Shown one piece after another: positions 32,096-44,388 of a stretch of 64,000 bases of DNA. The number at the start of each line of letters is the position of its first letter. The first letter of the stretch is position 1. The notes under the pieces are model-generated. The model worked only from the letters and a program-made list of their open reading frames with translations, ran no database searches and was not told where the DNA came from. The translations under genes and the position numbers were made by a program. Source of the stretch: Uloborus plumipes (lineage: Eukaryota > Arthropoda > Arachnida > Araneae > Uloboridae); the NCBI GenBank assembly GCA_038373865.1, contig JAXGGA010003424.1:38880-102879 (forward strand), given 5' to 3'.

Positions 32096-32828
32096 AGTAA
32101 GTAACCATTGACGTTTTGTGTGCGCTATTTTGAAAAAAATCTATCAATAATCTATGTTAGCAAAACGCTCAATTATTTTCATATGCAGCTCATGATTTGA
32201 TCTCAATACTTATTGTCAAATGGAAACAGCTCAATCTAAGGAAATTGCTGTTGAAAATATCCGAGAGTTTGATTTGATTTCATTAGGTTGCTCTATTGTT
32301 GTTGTTTTTTTAAACCATTTTCCCTTTTTGATGGAGTTGAAAATATAATTGGAAATGTTTGGAAAAAGTGCATCGTGAAATTGAAGCATCTATTAAGACA
32401 GAGAAAAAGGTAGAGCTAAAAGATGCTGCTTACAGAAATAGACGCCTAACAAAAAGGCTAATTTAACGCGATAATAGACAACCGTCGTACAGAAGGGTAT
32501 TTGAACCAAAAAGCTGGCTGTAAATCGAACCTGCCAACGTTACTGATTAGCGTCAGTCTAGTCTCAAAAAAGGTGATGAATAGTACATTATTTGGAAGTA
32601 TTCTTTTTTGATTGAGCCTAACCATAAAAGTTTATCAGCATTCGGAATTTAGCACTTTCATGATTCGGTTATTTTTTCTGCTTTTTCAAGTTTTTCAATA
32701 AACATTCACTGTTTAATTTTTCAGGTAAAAAACTATATTATAAGGGGAAAAAAATTGTGAATGGACTAGAGTAAAGTCTAAACTCTTATTCATCAGTTTT
32801 TTTTTTTTTTAAACTGCTGTTATTTGTC
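32096..32828. other. Upstream region of gene B
   Basis: AT-rich. No open frame of note and no paired repeat found between the conserved promoter block and the MITE at 32829. Confidence 0.3.
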
Positions 32829-32836
32829 TTAACCCA

Positions 32837-34044
32837 TTAAGAGCAAGAATCTGAGAAACTGTCACGCCTAGCATTATGAGGTGATTCATGACCTCTCAGA
32901 TTTTCTCCCAAAAATTACCAAATGTTTATTATCTTATTGAAAGACCAAATCCAGAATGTTTTGCTCTAAAGTTGAGTTGTTTAGTTTTTATGGACTCCTA
33001 AAGTTGAAGGTGCGGCATCAAAAATTAAGCGGATTTTCAAGACATGGAAATTGCTGTGAGCCAAATCTCTTACCAGGAACTGTTAAACTGCAATTTTCTT
33101 TTTGTATATGGAATATAGAAGGTTGAAACTTTATAAAATGAATGTTAAATTTGTGGTAAGTTGTTGCCGTAAGGTCAGTGAAGGCCCTCAAAACAGGGCA
33201 TTTTTGACATTTTTTAGCGTCTTTGAGGTCCAAAACCAGCTTGTGCATTTCAGTTGGCACAGCAAAAATAGTGTCGTTTGAAAGACCAGTGTAAGCACTT
33301 TAAAATAATGTATAAATAACCGAGGAAAGTTCAACGTGCTTTTAGTTGCGTAAGGCCGAAATATGAAAAATGTCATATTTTTACCGATTTCACATTTCGC
33401 CTCAAAGGACTCAACTGTTCTGTTAAGACAAAGAATAGAGCATGACATTGGCGAAAAAAATATTTCAATATGTTGTTGGCAGAGGAAGTTATGACCGTTT
33501 GAATATCGGTAAAATATGACATTTTTCATATTTCGGCCTTACGCAACTAAAAGCACGTTGAACTTTCCTCGGTTATTTATACATTATTTTTAAGTGCTTA
33601 CACTGGTCTTTCAAACGACACTATTTTTGCTGTGGCAACTGAAATGCACAAGCTGGTTTTGGACCTCAAAGACGCTAAAAAATGTCAAAAATGCCCTGTT
33701 TTGAGGGCCTTCACTGACCTTACGGCAACAACTTACCTCAAATTTAACATTCATTTTGTAAAGTTTCAACCTTCTATATTCCATATACAAAAAGAAAATT
33801 GGAGTTAAACAGTTCCTGGTAAGATTTTTGGGTCACAGCAATTTCCATGTCTTAAAAATCCGCTTAATTTTTGATGCCGCACCTTCAACTTTAGGGGCCC
33901 ATAAAAACTAAACAACTCAACTTTAGAACAAAACATTCTGGATTTGGTCTTTTAATAAGATAATAAACATTTGGTAATTTTTTGGAAAAAATCTGAGAGG
34001 TCATGAATCACAGGCGTGACACTCTCTCAGATTCTTGCTCTTAA
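32837..34044. mobile_element. Fold-back piggyBac-type element nested in the MITE
   Basis: TTAAGAGCAAGAATCTGAGA at the left and TCTCAGATTCTTGCTCTTAA at the right. The halves are complementary nearly throughout (about 550 bp arms, for example TGAAGGTGCGGCATCAAAAA inverted at about 33880). The TTAA duplication is present on both sides. The open frames inside are shadows of the palindrome. Confidence 0.9.
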
Positions 34045-34195
34045 TGCCTGACTTTTTTTTTTTTCAAAAGATATTTTGTATACTGGTTACAAATAGTGTT
34101 TAATAGACAGGAAAAATAATTAAAAAAATATTATGTATTTTTTTTTTATTAAGGAAAGAAAAATCGTCCCTTAAAAGTTACGATAGACCCCAGAG

Positions 34196-37088
34196 TAGGG
34201 TGGTTCAAAAAAAATTTTTTTTTGCTACGAACCAAGGCGCACCCTACTTTTTTTACATTTATGTATAAGATCACCCTCCTAAAATTTCAGCTCCCTACTC
34301 TTAATGGAAGATGGTGCTCAAACACCCTTCATTTTTACGCTTTTTCGTAATTTTCACAATTTTTGAGTTTTTCAGACTAAAGAGACCATTTTCTTGGAAG
34401 AGATTTTTTTTCAATTATTCTCATTTTCCAACGCATAAATTTTAGTTCAAACAATGGGAAACTTTCTTAATCGTTTGAATCTATATAGCAACACCTTTGA
34501 TACAATCGATTATTTCGTAGATCGCAGCATACAATGTAGATTGCAGTATTACTTGTCTACATGTTGTGCTATGATTTTCAAAACTTACACTTGCTAAAAT
34601 AGAGTTGTGGAAGAGCTGTGCAAAATGTTTTTGATGTTTTTAAAGTAGTGGGATGCAGAGAAAAAAATTTCAAGATTTAAAGTTTTAAACTAATAGTGTT
34701 AAGAGTATCACAAGAAGAATGAATTAAATTATAAAAACTAATTGCAAAAAATAAACCATTGTAGCTAGTCTGGCATGGAACTTATCTGAAATTTAGGCAA
34801 AGATATTCACTTCATGCTTACTTTGGTCATCATATTCCCCACAAGTTTCTATTCTTTTTAATAACTTTTAAGTGATAAAATGTTTGGCAAAGAATTAAAC
34901 AAAAAAAAAAAGAATGTTGCACATAGAACTCAAAAAATACTTTAACAAGTTTGAAACTTCAACTGTAAGCTTTTTATAAATCTATAGATAAATCAATAAT
35001 CACTCTTGCTGATTATAAAGAGCTAATTGAGGCATTATTAGTCAATTAGGGAGCCTTTCTGAGAAAATTCATTCTCTTATATGCCTCAAAATATTTGTGT
35101 TCCTATAAAAGAAAGAGATTTTCCTTTTAATCATGAGCGAAAAAACCTAGGTGCAACACTTTTTACTATTTCAGCGCCTTTTTGTACAGTAAAACAAATT
35201 GATTGAACATTAATAGATGCTCCATTTGCTATTAAAACTTCTGGGAATATCTGAACTTGAAAAAAACCGTATAAGATATGAACGACCTGGAAATTGAAAT
35301 AACAACTAGGACAGTTTTGTTAAAGTACTTGTGACACCTTTCTGGTGAATTAATTAGTTTGATTTAGTTTTTCGCATCAAATTCTAGTCGAAAGAAAAGC
35401 AAGTTATTACCAGAATAAATAAGTGAAATATAACAAGTGTAGTACAGAACAATTGGATTTCTTTCAAATATGAATGCTAGGGATTATTGTCTAACATTCT
35501 TCGTCCTACGCCCTAACGAATGCAAATATAATATCAATCACAGAATTAAAAGAAAAAAATTAAAATAAATAAATAATGGTGAATAACGTTGCTGAGGGAA
35601 ATGTTCAAATAATTAAAGAATTTAACAAACATTTTTTCAATAATGAGGAACATTAACAGTTTCTTTTAACTGCTGTTGAAGCAAATTGAGTACTTATCCT
35701 TGCTGAGAAAAAAATATTCAATGCTAAAAGTCTTTCTCTCTCAAAAAAAATCTATATACAGTCGAACCCCTCTATAGCGAACCCGGGATATAGCGAACAC
35801 CCGGTTATAGTGAACCTTTTTATTGGTCCGATCTAAAACTCTGTGTCAGTAATGTAACTTTGTACGCTTATAACGATCCACAGAGTCTGAAAAATCGGCT
35901 ATAACGATCCTAAAAAAGCGGCGAAAAACATAAACGGTTATAAGAAATTGCAAAAAGCAGAAAGAGAAACCGTGGACAGTTTTTTTTGTGACTGAAAACA
36001 TTGACAAAATGAAGTCATGTGCAATTATGATGTTCATTATTATAGCATATAAGCGAATTCAAACTATTTCTGGCAAAACGGATATAGCGAACCCTCTGTT
36101 ATAACGATCACTCAGTCGGTCCGTTGAGGGTTCGTTATAGCGGGGTTTGACTGTATAAATATACATAGAAAGTTGAATTTCATAGCAAGAAGTTTAAATA
36201 TTTTGGCTTTAATTAAAAACTTCTAGCAAGTTTCAGTATAACAACACTGCTCTGCACAAAATGAACTTCAAATGTATCTGACACTATTCTTGCTGTTTCT
36301 TATGTAAAATGCCCCACTGAATCCAAATATGATCTCCGCCACGGTGATCGCTCGAACATAACTGGAATGAATATAAATTATACCGATAGGTTCTTTGTTG
36401 AAGGAAATCTGCGGTGCGTCTCATATGTGACATGCGATGTTTCCAAGGTCAAAAAAAAAATTTTACAGTTTGAAAAAATTTTTGGACTTGGGTGTCATAG
36501 AAGGCAGTCCGATATTATTGTGTTGCACCAAAATATAAGTGTATAAAATTTTGAAGCTGGAGAAAATGAGTTGTTGATGATATGTTAAATATTTTACGGA
36601 GGGGAGGAGAAAATACCCCCATGAGTATCCTAACTTGAGAAAAATAATTATGATTTTGAACTTTTCACCTTTCTAGCCCTATAGAAGAATGTTAATGGTA
36701 AATATAATGCTTCCTTCCCCTCCAAATAATATCTAAGAAATTGTCGAAATCTGATAAAAATAGGAGGGGAGGGGGGCGCTATTTTCAAAAAGTGGGAGAC
36801 AATGGGTGAAAAAGGTGGCTATATTAGGATTTGGGAGATCATTGAACATAAGAATCTGCAAGAATGATAGCAAAACACCCGGAATTTTTTTGTTGCCGCT
36901 CAACCAAAAAACGCTTGAAATTGACAAAAACTGAGAACTATTTGAGCTTTGAGCACCGTCTTTTTATTTAAATAGGAGGTTGAAATTTTGGCAGTGTATT
37001 AGGGTGGATAAAGGTAAAAAAATGAGCCACCGCCGTGACCTCTAGGACAAGATTTTTTTTTTTTACTATAGGTTTGTGAACCGCCCTA
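34196..37088. mobile_element. hAT-type element (TAGGGTGGTTCA) nested in the MITE
   Basis: Ends TAGGGTGGTTCA and TGAACCGCCCTA, flanked by CCCCAGAG at 34188-34195 and 37089-37096 (perfect 8 bp). Removing it joins GTCTATCGTA.. and GGGTACATAC.. in the order seen in the intact copy at 20745-20790. No recognisable transposase. Carries a Tigger-type element at 35759-36153. Confidence 0.85.
35759..36153. mobile_element. Tigger-type MITE nested in the hAT element
   Basis: CAGTCGAACCCCTCTATAGC at the left and ATAGCGGGGTTTGACTG at the right, flanked by TA on both sides. Contains repeated ATAGCGAACCC/TATAACGATC units. Confidence 0.9.
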
Positions 37089-38408
37089 CCCCAGAGGGTA
37101 CATACTTTTTTTACTAAAATTTTTTTCTGCCTCCGATATAATATTTAAAAAGACATTTTATAAGAAAACATAAAATCAGCAATTAACATAAACTGGAAAG
37201 CTGGGAACAACTTTGAAAACTTAGCTTTTTTTCTTGAGATTGTGAACGATGTCATTTTTGATAAAGATCATATTAAAACATCTACAGAACACACTTTACA
37301 ATGGTTATGTGCTGCAATCTGTTAATAACGAATTGAAACAGTACCAAGGTACTCATTGAACACTATTATTTGACTGAAATGTTCATTTTGGGGAAATTCA
37401 GACCCTTTTCTGGACCGTCCACTGTTAAAAATTCAGGAAGCTTTTATGGTAAATATTACTGTAAAATGTAGCGTTTACAGTACAGGAAATTTTTACAGTA
37501 AATTGTACCGATAAAAAAATTGCGATTGCAGCGCCAATTGATCACCACGTGACTTACTGTGAGATACAGATGACACCCTATTTCCGCTCTCCAGATGTGT
37601 CTCATCTGGTACCGTGGATAGTAAAGCAGTGTGAAAAAAATCGGTCCCGCGTTCGATCCTTGTCGTTCGTATCTCGCGCATTTTTATTCTCATTTTCTCT
37701 CCCGTAAAATTTTACAGTGAAAAAAATATTTTACGGTAAAAGTTACTGGCAACATGGATGCCAGTAACTTATACCGTAAAATTTCAGGAAAATTTTTAAC
37801 AGTCCTAAAAAGGGACGCTACGCATTAATGGGTTAATCGTTCAAGTTCCACAAAAATAACATTAATTTGTTCACAATTTTTTTTTTATGTACGTTGTTTT
37901 TTAAAACTGTGAACTCATTTTTACTATCTCACCGTATGATGCCTCCGAATGTCTGTTTTGTTTATTTGCTACAAAAGTTTGCACAAAAAAATAATAAAAG
38001 AAAAAACAGGTCAGATGATTATTTTCATAATTTTTCTTTTTCCTGGTTATTTTTAGGTTCTATGTCATCAGTCGTGAGTAATTCTCAAAAAATACATAAA
38101 ACAAAGCAAGTCAGCACGAAAAGGCCCTGATGTAGAGTTTAAGGAAAAAGAAATCAAACTAATTTGCTGTAAGTTTGTAGGTATGTTTATTTTTTATCCT
38201 TCTCCTTTTATTTCATCCTTAGAATGAATTTGTTTAAGGCTACAGTGGACACAAGAAATTATTTTTTTCAATTCTTGATCTATATGTCTAAAACTCTGTG
38301 TGCTTGTATATTTACTACATCTAAAAGCATAAAAAAACAATGAATACAGTGAACTCTCACTTATACGCCGCCTCATTTATCCGCCTTTTTCACTTGTAGG
38401 ACGATTTT

Positions 38409-40725
38409 CAAGGGCGTAGCCAGGACTCAAGTTAGGGGGGTGCAAGCAGTGGCACCCCAATAGGAGGTGACCTCCCAAAAAGTTCTTATCCGATACAAAT
38501 TGGCTGATGAAATTTGAAAACAGTGAGACAGTATTGCAAGGCTGAACTTCTTTATTTTATTTATTTTTTTTTCTTTAATTAATTAATTTATTTATTTTCG
38601 TGATGCCTCACGTCTCTTTTGGTAGACATAGATAAGTATGCATTCTTGTATTTTATTTATTTATTTTTTAATCATTCAGTAAAGTTCTGAGTTTCATTCG
38701 GTAAATTAAAAATTTTCTCCTCAAAAACAGGCAAGCTTACTATCATTTTCTGAAAAGTAATCAATACTAGATATAATAACGCAGTTTATATAAAGTTCCC
38801 AAAAATTAGCATAAAAGTCAAATTTTTCAATAAAAACAGAAAGAAAAAAGTAAGAAAGAAAGAGAAAAAAGTGCTTGAAATTCTATTTGCACAAAAAAAG
38901 GAAGAAATTATGAACTCAAAGAAACTATACTTTATTCAGTCATGCACACCGTAAACCAATGGATGGTATAAAATATTTCTAAAAGAACAAAACAGTAGTT
39001 TTTTATACACTAGGTGGCCAAAAGTATCCGGACACTTTCAAAAATTTACATTTTTAGATATAACTCGAGAAATAAGTGATCAATTGTTCTTTAACTTTAG
39101 TCATAAAAAATATATTCTTCACCGAACATTTCCAAGTTGAAATTAAATTACCCTTGCATTTGGGGGACGATAAGAAGGGGGGTCGAAAGAAAAACCGCTT
39201 TTTGACCATAACTCTTTGAAAATAGCTCGGAATAAGCTATGCATTTCAGTTATTAATTAGCATACTATGTATAATTACTATACAAATTCAAATGAACGTA
39301 CCACTCTTACTTCCGAAGATATGAAACATTTTTTAAAAAACGGCAATTTTATTTGAAGGGTTTTTGCTCATAACACGCAGAGTTTTTGATCAAACCTTAT
39401 CAAAACTTCAGGAAAGATGACAAAATACAAGAGAAAGAACATACTAAAACGGTTTTTAAAAATATTAAAAATCCGATGAGATATGAACGTTAAAAGGAAA
39501 TAATTTTTCACGGCGCATGCGCGAAAGACAGAAATTTATAACTACAAAAATATTGTAGCCTGGTGTATACTGCATCTTATAAAAAAAGTTCCAGTTGAAT
39601 ATCGTAAAAATTGAAAAAGATATCAGCGATCTAGTGAGCTGTAATTCATTCATTTGCAGACAATTCATAAATGGAGAGGGGTTGTTCACAAATAGTGTGG
39701 GGACAATCGAGCATATTTTTCAATGTTAAATTGTATACTGTTTAAAAATTTATATTTGGCATAGAAGTCACATTTCGCCCATTCGGCCAAAAAGACCTTA
39801 TAAGTAGGTGGCCAAAAGTATCCGGACACCCCCTGAAACGTTGGTTTTGAACGATGACGAAATAACCTTTATTTTAAAAATAGCTCTTTGTGGACAGACC
39901 CTCACTATGTATGTATTGTCTGCGAATGAATGAAATACAGCTCACTAGATCGCTGATATCTTTTTCAATTTTCATGATATTCAACTGGAACTTTTTTTAT
40001 AAGATGCAGTATATACCAGGCTACAATATTTTTGTAGTTATAAATTTCTGTCGTTCGCGCATGCGCCGTGAATTTTTTTTTCCTTTTAACGTTCATATCT
40101 CATCGGATTTTTAATATTTTTAAAAACCGTTTTAGTATGTTCTTTCTCTTGTATTTTTTCATCTTTCCTGAAGTTTTGATAAGGTTTGATTAAAAACTCT
40201 GCGTGTTATGAGCAAAAACCCTTCAAATAAAATTGCCGTTTTTTAAAAAATGTTTCATATCTTCGGAAGTAAGAGTGGTACGTTCATTTGAATTTGTATA
40301 GTAATTATACATAGTATGCTAATTAATTAATGAAATGCATAACTTATTCCGAGCTATTTTCAAAGAGTTATGGTCAAAAAGCGGTTATTCTTTCGACCCC
40401 CCTTCTTATCGTCCCCCAAATGCAAGGGTAATTTAATTTCAACTTGGGAATGTTCGGTGAAGCCTATATTTTGGATGACTAAAGTTAAAGAACAATTGAT
40501 CACTTATTTATCAAGCTATATGTAAAAATGTGAATTTTTGAAAGTGTCCGGATACTTTTGGCCACCTAGTGTAGTTCTGCACCAGCATGTTACAATGAAA
40601 AGCATGAAAGAGGACAAAATCGTCTGTCAAAAAAATTAATAAAATGGGAGGTCACAGTGACCTCCCATTGGCTCTGATCTAGGGGGTGCTTCTGAACCCC
40701 CTGCACTCCCCTAGCTACGCCCTTG
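38409..40725. mobile_element. hAT-type element (CAAGGGCGTAGCC)
   Basis: Ends CAAGGGCGTAGCCAGG and CTAGCTACGCCCTTG, flanked by ACGATTTT at 38401-38408 and 40726-40733 (perfect 8 bp). GGAGGTGACCTCCCA near the left and GGAGGTCACAGTGACCTCCC near the right are subterminal palindromes. A Tc1/mariner-type element is nested in it. Confidence 0.9.
39008..40571. mobile_element. Tc1/mariner-type fold-back element
   Basis: Starts CACTAGGTGGCCAAAAGTAT and ends ATACTTTTGGCCACCTAGTG, flanked by TA. The two halves are near-complete inverted copies (about 700 bp), with another AGGTGGCCAAAAGTATCC at the centre (about 39806). The open frames at 39465-39689 (minus) and 39890-40114 (plus) are mirror images and not genes. 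Confidence 0.9.
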
Positions 40726-41077
40726 ACGATTTTGAATGGTCCCAGCACATTCTATAGCAAAATAATTATTGTATCGTTCGTTTATGCGTCGCTCTAAAGA
40801 TAAATATTTCACTTATGCGCCGAATTTTCCCTAAAATGTATGAAACTTTATTTATTTTCCTTAAGAAATAAGCATTTTTCTTTACTTTCCTCTTTAATCT
40901 TTCGCCTTTATTGCTCACGGAAGGCATTTTTTCCGAATGAACTAGAGTTCGGAGAGGGACAATTATCTATTATGCGTCGTTTTAAAGAGAACAGTTTATA
41001 ATTAGGTATGCTACAACTTTTGTTTTCTCTTAATCATTATAGTTACGTTACAGTAATTGCCAAACTGTAGTAATATG

Positions 41078-43684
41078 CAGGGGCGGCTCCTCACTATGGG
41101 CCGGGTGGGCCGGGCCCACCCAGAAAAATTGTAAGGAAAAAAAATACATAGTTAAAATAAAAATTTTGCATTTCGGCTCAAAAAAAAAAAAAAAACAAAC
41201 ATAGGGCAGAAAACATATTTTCAACCTTCAGCGCTCCCCCCCCCCCCCCTCCAAACATCGCTGATATAGCAAAAGAAAGCTTTCAAATTCCATCAATTTT
41301 CGCGCTTCGAACAGCTTTGAGAACGAACGTGGGCCACTGATCTCTGACGTGGGCCAAATCGCTTTGGCCCACGATGGCTAGAGGCGCACCTCCGCTTTTA
41401 GCCAATCGCAGTGGCTGAATTAAGAAGATCCGTAAGTGATTACACCCCTCGTAATTTCTGCCGAGAGGGCCTTTCTCCTCGTGCCCAAGATTTCCCTTTG
41501 TCCCCAACCAAGCAGTGGAGAGGGAAGTGTTTCGTTACTGTACATGGGCAGAGAATATCTAGCCCAGTGGTCGGAAGTAGCGCGCTACAAGTAACGAAAC
41601 TACTGTAGTAGCCACATTTTTTAGTAGTTTGTAGTGTAGCGCACTACTTTTTAAGAAAAGTAGAGTAGCGAGTAGCGCGATACAAAAAAAAAAATAGTAG
41701 TTTGTAGCGATTTCTGGAAGCTACTTTTAAATTAAATAAACAAATAAATAAATGAAAAAAAAATTAAAAAAGGAGAACAAAGGAAAAAAACAAAGTTTAA
41801 TTGACTCTGGTGCAAATCTTGCATGAGTACAACAGTGGACAAATAAGAACCATAAAAATATGAGCTGATCCTTAGATGCATAATTTTGACGAAATACATT
41901 GTATCTGTTTGATGTCACTGGTTTATTTAGCATCATAATTTTTGTATTCCTTCAAATAATTTTAATGTTCCTAAATATTCCCTGGCAAGAAGTTTAAAAA
42001 AATCGAAAGGTAAATTCTTTCAATCTTTCAGCTTTTGAATTCTTTCTTGTGGCGAACATTTGTAAAAATTAAAAATAATCTAAAAAGCACAAATTTTAGC
42101 AAAAAAAAAAAGGAACAAAAAGGAAAAGTTCCCAATAAGTTCAATGACAATTCCTAGTTCTGTTCCATATTCAAATGAATTAATTTGTTAATGTAAACCA
42201 CTTTGCTAATTTTTTGGTCAATCTCTAAACGGTGCATACTTTTTATTTATTTATTTTTTAAAAAATAGCGAAGTAGCGACTACAATTCAAAAGTAGTTTG
42301 TAGTCGCTACATTAAAAAAAAAGTTGTTGTAGTTACATTTACAACAAAGTAGTTGTAGTTGTAGTTCGCTACAAAAGAAATGTAGTTTTTCCAACCACTG
42401 GTCTGGCCCCTGTATTAGGGAGAAAACTCTATCCTATTTTCACTTCGCGGTCCTCATTCTTTTTTTTTTTTTTGATTGATTTTTATAACATTTGATTTTT
42501 TTGTGTGTGTTTCTTTTTTCATTTTCAACACCTATTTCTAACAGGCATAGAGATTGCCAGTTTCACATTACCCCCACCCTCACCTATTTAATACAATCCA
42601 TGCCTATTTTAGTTATTAATTTGCGCTTTGGGAACTGGAAAATTTTCTCGAATTTTGACTTGCAGAGCGTTTGCCATTTTCTTGGTACCTATTAGTTTGA
42701 CTTTAATCTCATTTTTCCCAGTGTTGTGCTAAAACATTAAAAAGTGTTGTAAGTATTGTATGAAATCCAGGAACTTGGTCATCCTGCCGGGTGTGACATT
42801 ATAAATGCTTGGAGAAGTAATAAGTATTCTTAAGCTCTAAATTCTACATTTGTTTAACCGAATCATGATTACAGTTATATCCAGGACCAAGGCCGTTCAA
42901 AGAGGGGCCTCTAACTGCCCTAAAATATGAATGAAGTAGTCTCCCCCCCCCCAGCTCTAAAAGCATGAAAGCTGCGAGAGTTCTCTCACAGCTTTCATGT
43001 AGTGTGCTGAGTTTTTTGCACTGAGGAAGAGGTTCCATTGTAGATTAGAAAGAGCTATTCGCTGTACTTTCTACCTAAAATTTGTGATTTATTTACGCTG
43101 ATTTATAAAAGTGAGATTTTTAAATTCTAACACCGTTAGAATTTGTTTTTCCATGAACTGAAATTGCAACATTTGTATCTAAATTAAAAAAAAAAAAAAT
43201 CTTGTAAGCATGCCAAAGTCTATTCATTTACCTTATGCTTTCCTTAATTTGATAGAGGCTTTTAGAAAGTCATGGTGCAGATTGTCAAAATTTTTAGCCG
43301 GAGAGAGGGTTTTAGTCATAAATGTTGTTTTTCTTTTTGAGTATAGTCTCGTAATGTTTGAGGAGATGTGCCGCAAAATTGTGGGAGCTAGCTTGCTTAA
43401 CGTTAGTGATGTATATAGAAAGTCGATCGTCTGGGCAAAATACTGCAATTATTATTACATTGATCGCTTAAGACTGGTGTAGCATTTAAAATATAAAACC
43501 TATGTATCAAATCAAATGAGATAATTTTGCAATGTAAGTTTGTACTAATTGGATAAAATATTATTTTATATCGCTCAGCATCGGTTTACTAACTGTTGTT
43601 TCGTTCATTTTATCTGTGTAAGCATTACAGGGCAAACATATAATTGCGGGCCCACCCACTAAATTAAGGCACGAGCCGCCACTG
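41078..43684. mobile_element. hAT-type element (CAGGGGCGGCTC)
   Basis: Ends CAGGGGCGGCTCCTCACTA and CACGAGCCGCCACTG, flanked by GTAATATG at 41070-41077 and 43685-43692 (perfect 8 bp). GGGCCCACCCA occurs near both ends. A 90-codon frame at 43210-43482 has no recognisable transposase motif. A further hAT element is nested at 41565-42400. Confidence 0.9.
41565..42400. mobile_element. hAT-type element nested in hAT
   Basis: Begins CAGTGGTCGGAAGTAGCGCG and ends GTAGTTTTTCCAACCACTG. The flanks ATCTAGCC and GTCTGGCC look like a decayed 8-bp duplication (two mismatches). Many AGTAGCG/CGCTACT and GTAGTTTGTAG units lie near both ends. Confidence 0.75.
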
Positions 43685-43846
43685 GTAATATGTCCCTTTT
43701 CTATACAAATATTCTTATTCACTCTCTCATTAGAACCTATGTTTAGTTTTAGTCCTTTAAATAGGCTTGTTCACTTATACGTCTCTCCCACTTATACGCC
43801 TTTTTCTGTTGGTCCCTAGGGCAGGCGCATAAGTGAGAGTTCACTG

Positions 43847-44299
43847 TCCTTTTTTTTTTGAAATTTAAAATTTAAAATTTTTTAACAAAAATTTCAAAAT
43901 GCTCCATGCGTCAAAAATTTTTTTCAAACTTGGAATATCCACTTAATTTCCAATCATTAAGCGCGATTGCATAAATCTATGCATTACATGCAATGTTTTA
44001 TGTGATAGTTCATAAAAGATGGCTGAAAATGAAAATTTTCAGCTGAAAAATTCATCACTGTAAAAACAGAGGTGTAATAATTCTCCGAGTTTGGTGTTCA
44101 GCAACTCTAAAAATTGTGGAAATCAAGGCTTCAACACCATAATCTAGCTTACCCTACACTAAAGGTGGTGTAATCGAAACCGAACACCGATATTGGCGAA
44201 TTCTTACACCACGTCGCACGCGCAAACACCACTCGAGGAATATTTTCGACTCCGTAAACACCTACCTTGGTGTAAGATTGTAAATCAGCCGGTGGCAAC
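43847..44299. other. Spacer upstream of the unknown plus-strand gene
   Basis: AT-rich to about 44150, then higher GC with CG dinucleotides. A minus-strand frame (44149-44355) covers the GC-rich part but shows no domain; promoter or 5' UTR sequence of the following gene is as likely. Confidence 0.3.
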
Positions 44300-44388
44300 A
44301 AAACATTAATCAAGCTGGTGGATTTTACGCGCGAAAGGAAGGAAGTACGAAGCACGTTGTCGGAGGACGGAATCGAAGTGTGTAAAAG
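44300..44388 (+). other. Possible 5' non-coding exon of the unknown plus-strand gene
   Basis: A GC-richer stretch ends GTGTGTAAAAG|GTATGTTG, a good donor at 44389. The next plus-strand acceptor with a start codon is at 45816. The left edge is arbitrary because no TATA box or start site was identified. Confidence 0.35.

Larger units (their letters stand above)
32829..37836. mobile_element. piggyBac-type MITE interrupted by two insertions
   Basis: The outer ends TTAACCCATTAA and CGCATTAATGGGTTAA, bounded by TTAA, match the family of 20410-20929, of which it is an inverted copy. Its own sequence is split into a few bases at the left, 34044-34195, and 37089-37836. The remainder is a fold-back piggyBac-type element (32837-34044) and a hAT element (34196-37088). 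Confidence 0.8.
38347..43846. mobile_element. Tigger-type element interrupted by two hAT elements
   Basis: The left end CAGTGAACTCTCACTTATAC (after TA) and right end ATAAGTGAGAGTTCACTG are inverted repeats. Its body is seen at 38347-38400, 40734-41069 and 43693-43846, with scattered CACTTATRCGCC motifs. The right TA is changed to TC. Confidence 0.75.

Noticed and set aside
33018..33529. Minus-strand ORFs of 80 and 113 codons
   Set aside because: They lie in the palindromic arms of the element at 32837-34044 and have no protein-like signature.
39465..40114. Two similar 74-residue ORFs on opposite strands
   Set aside because: Mirror images generated by the fold-back arms of a Tc1/mariner-type element.
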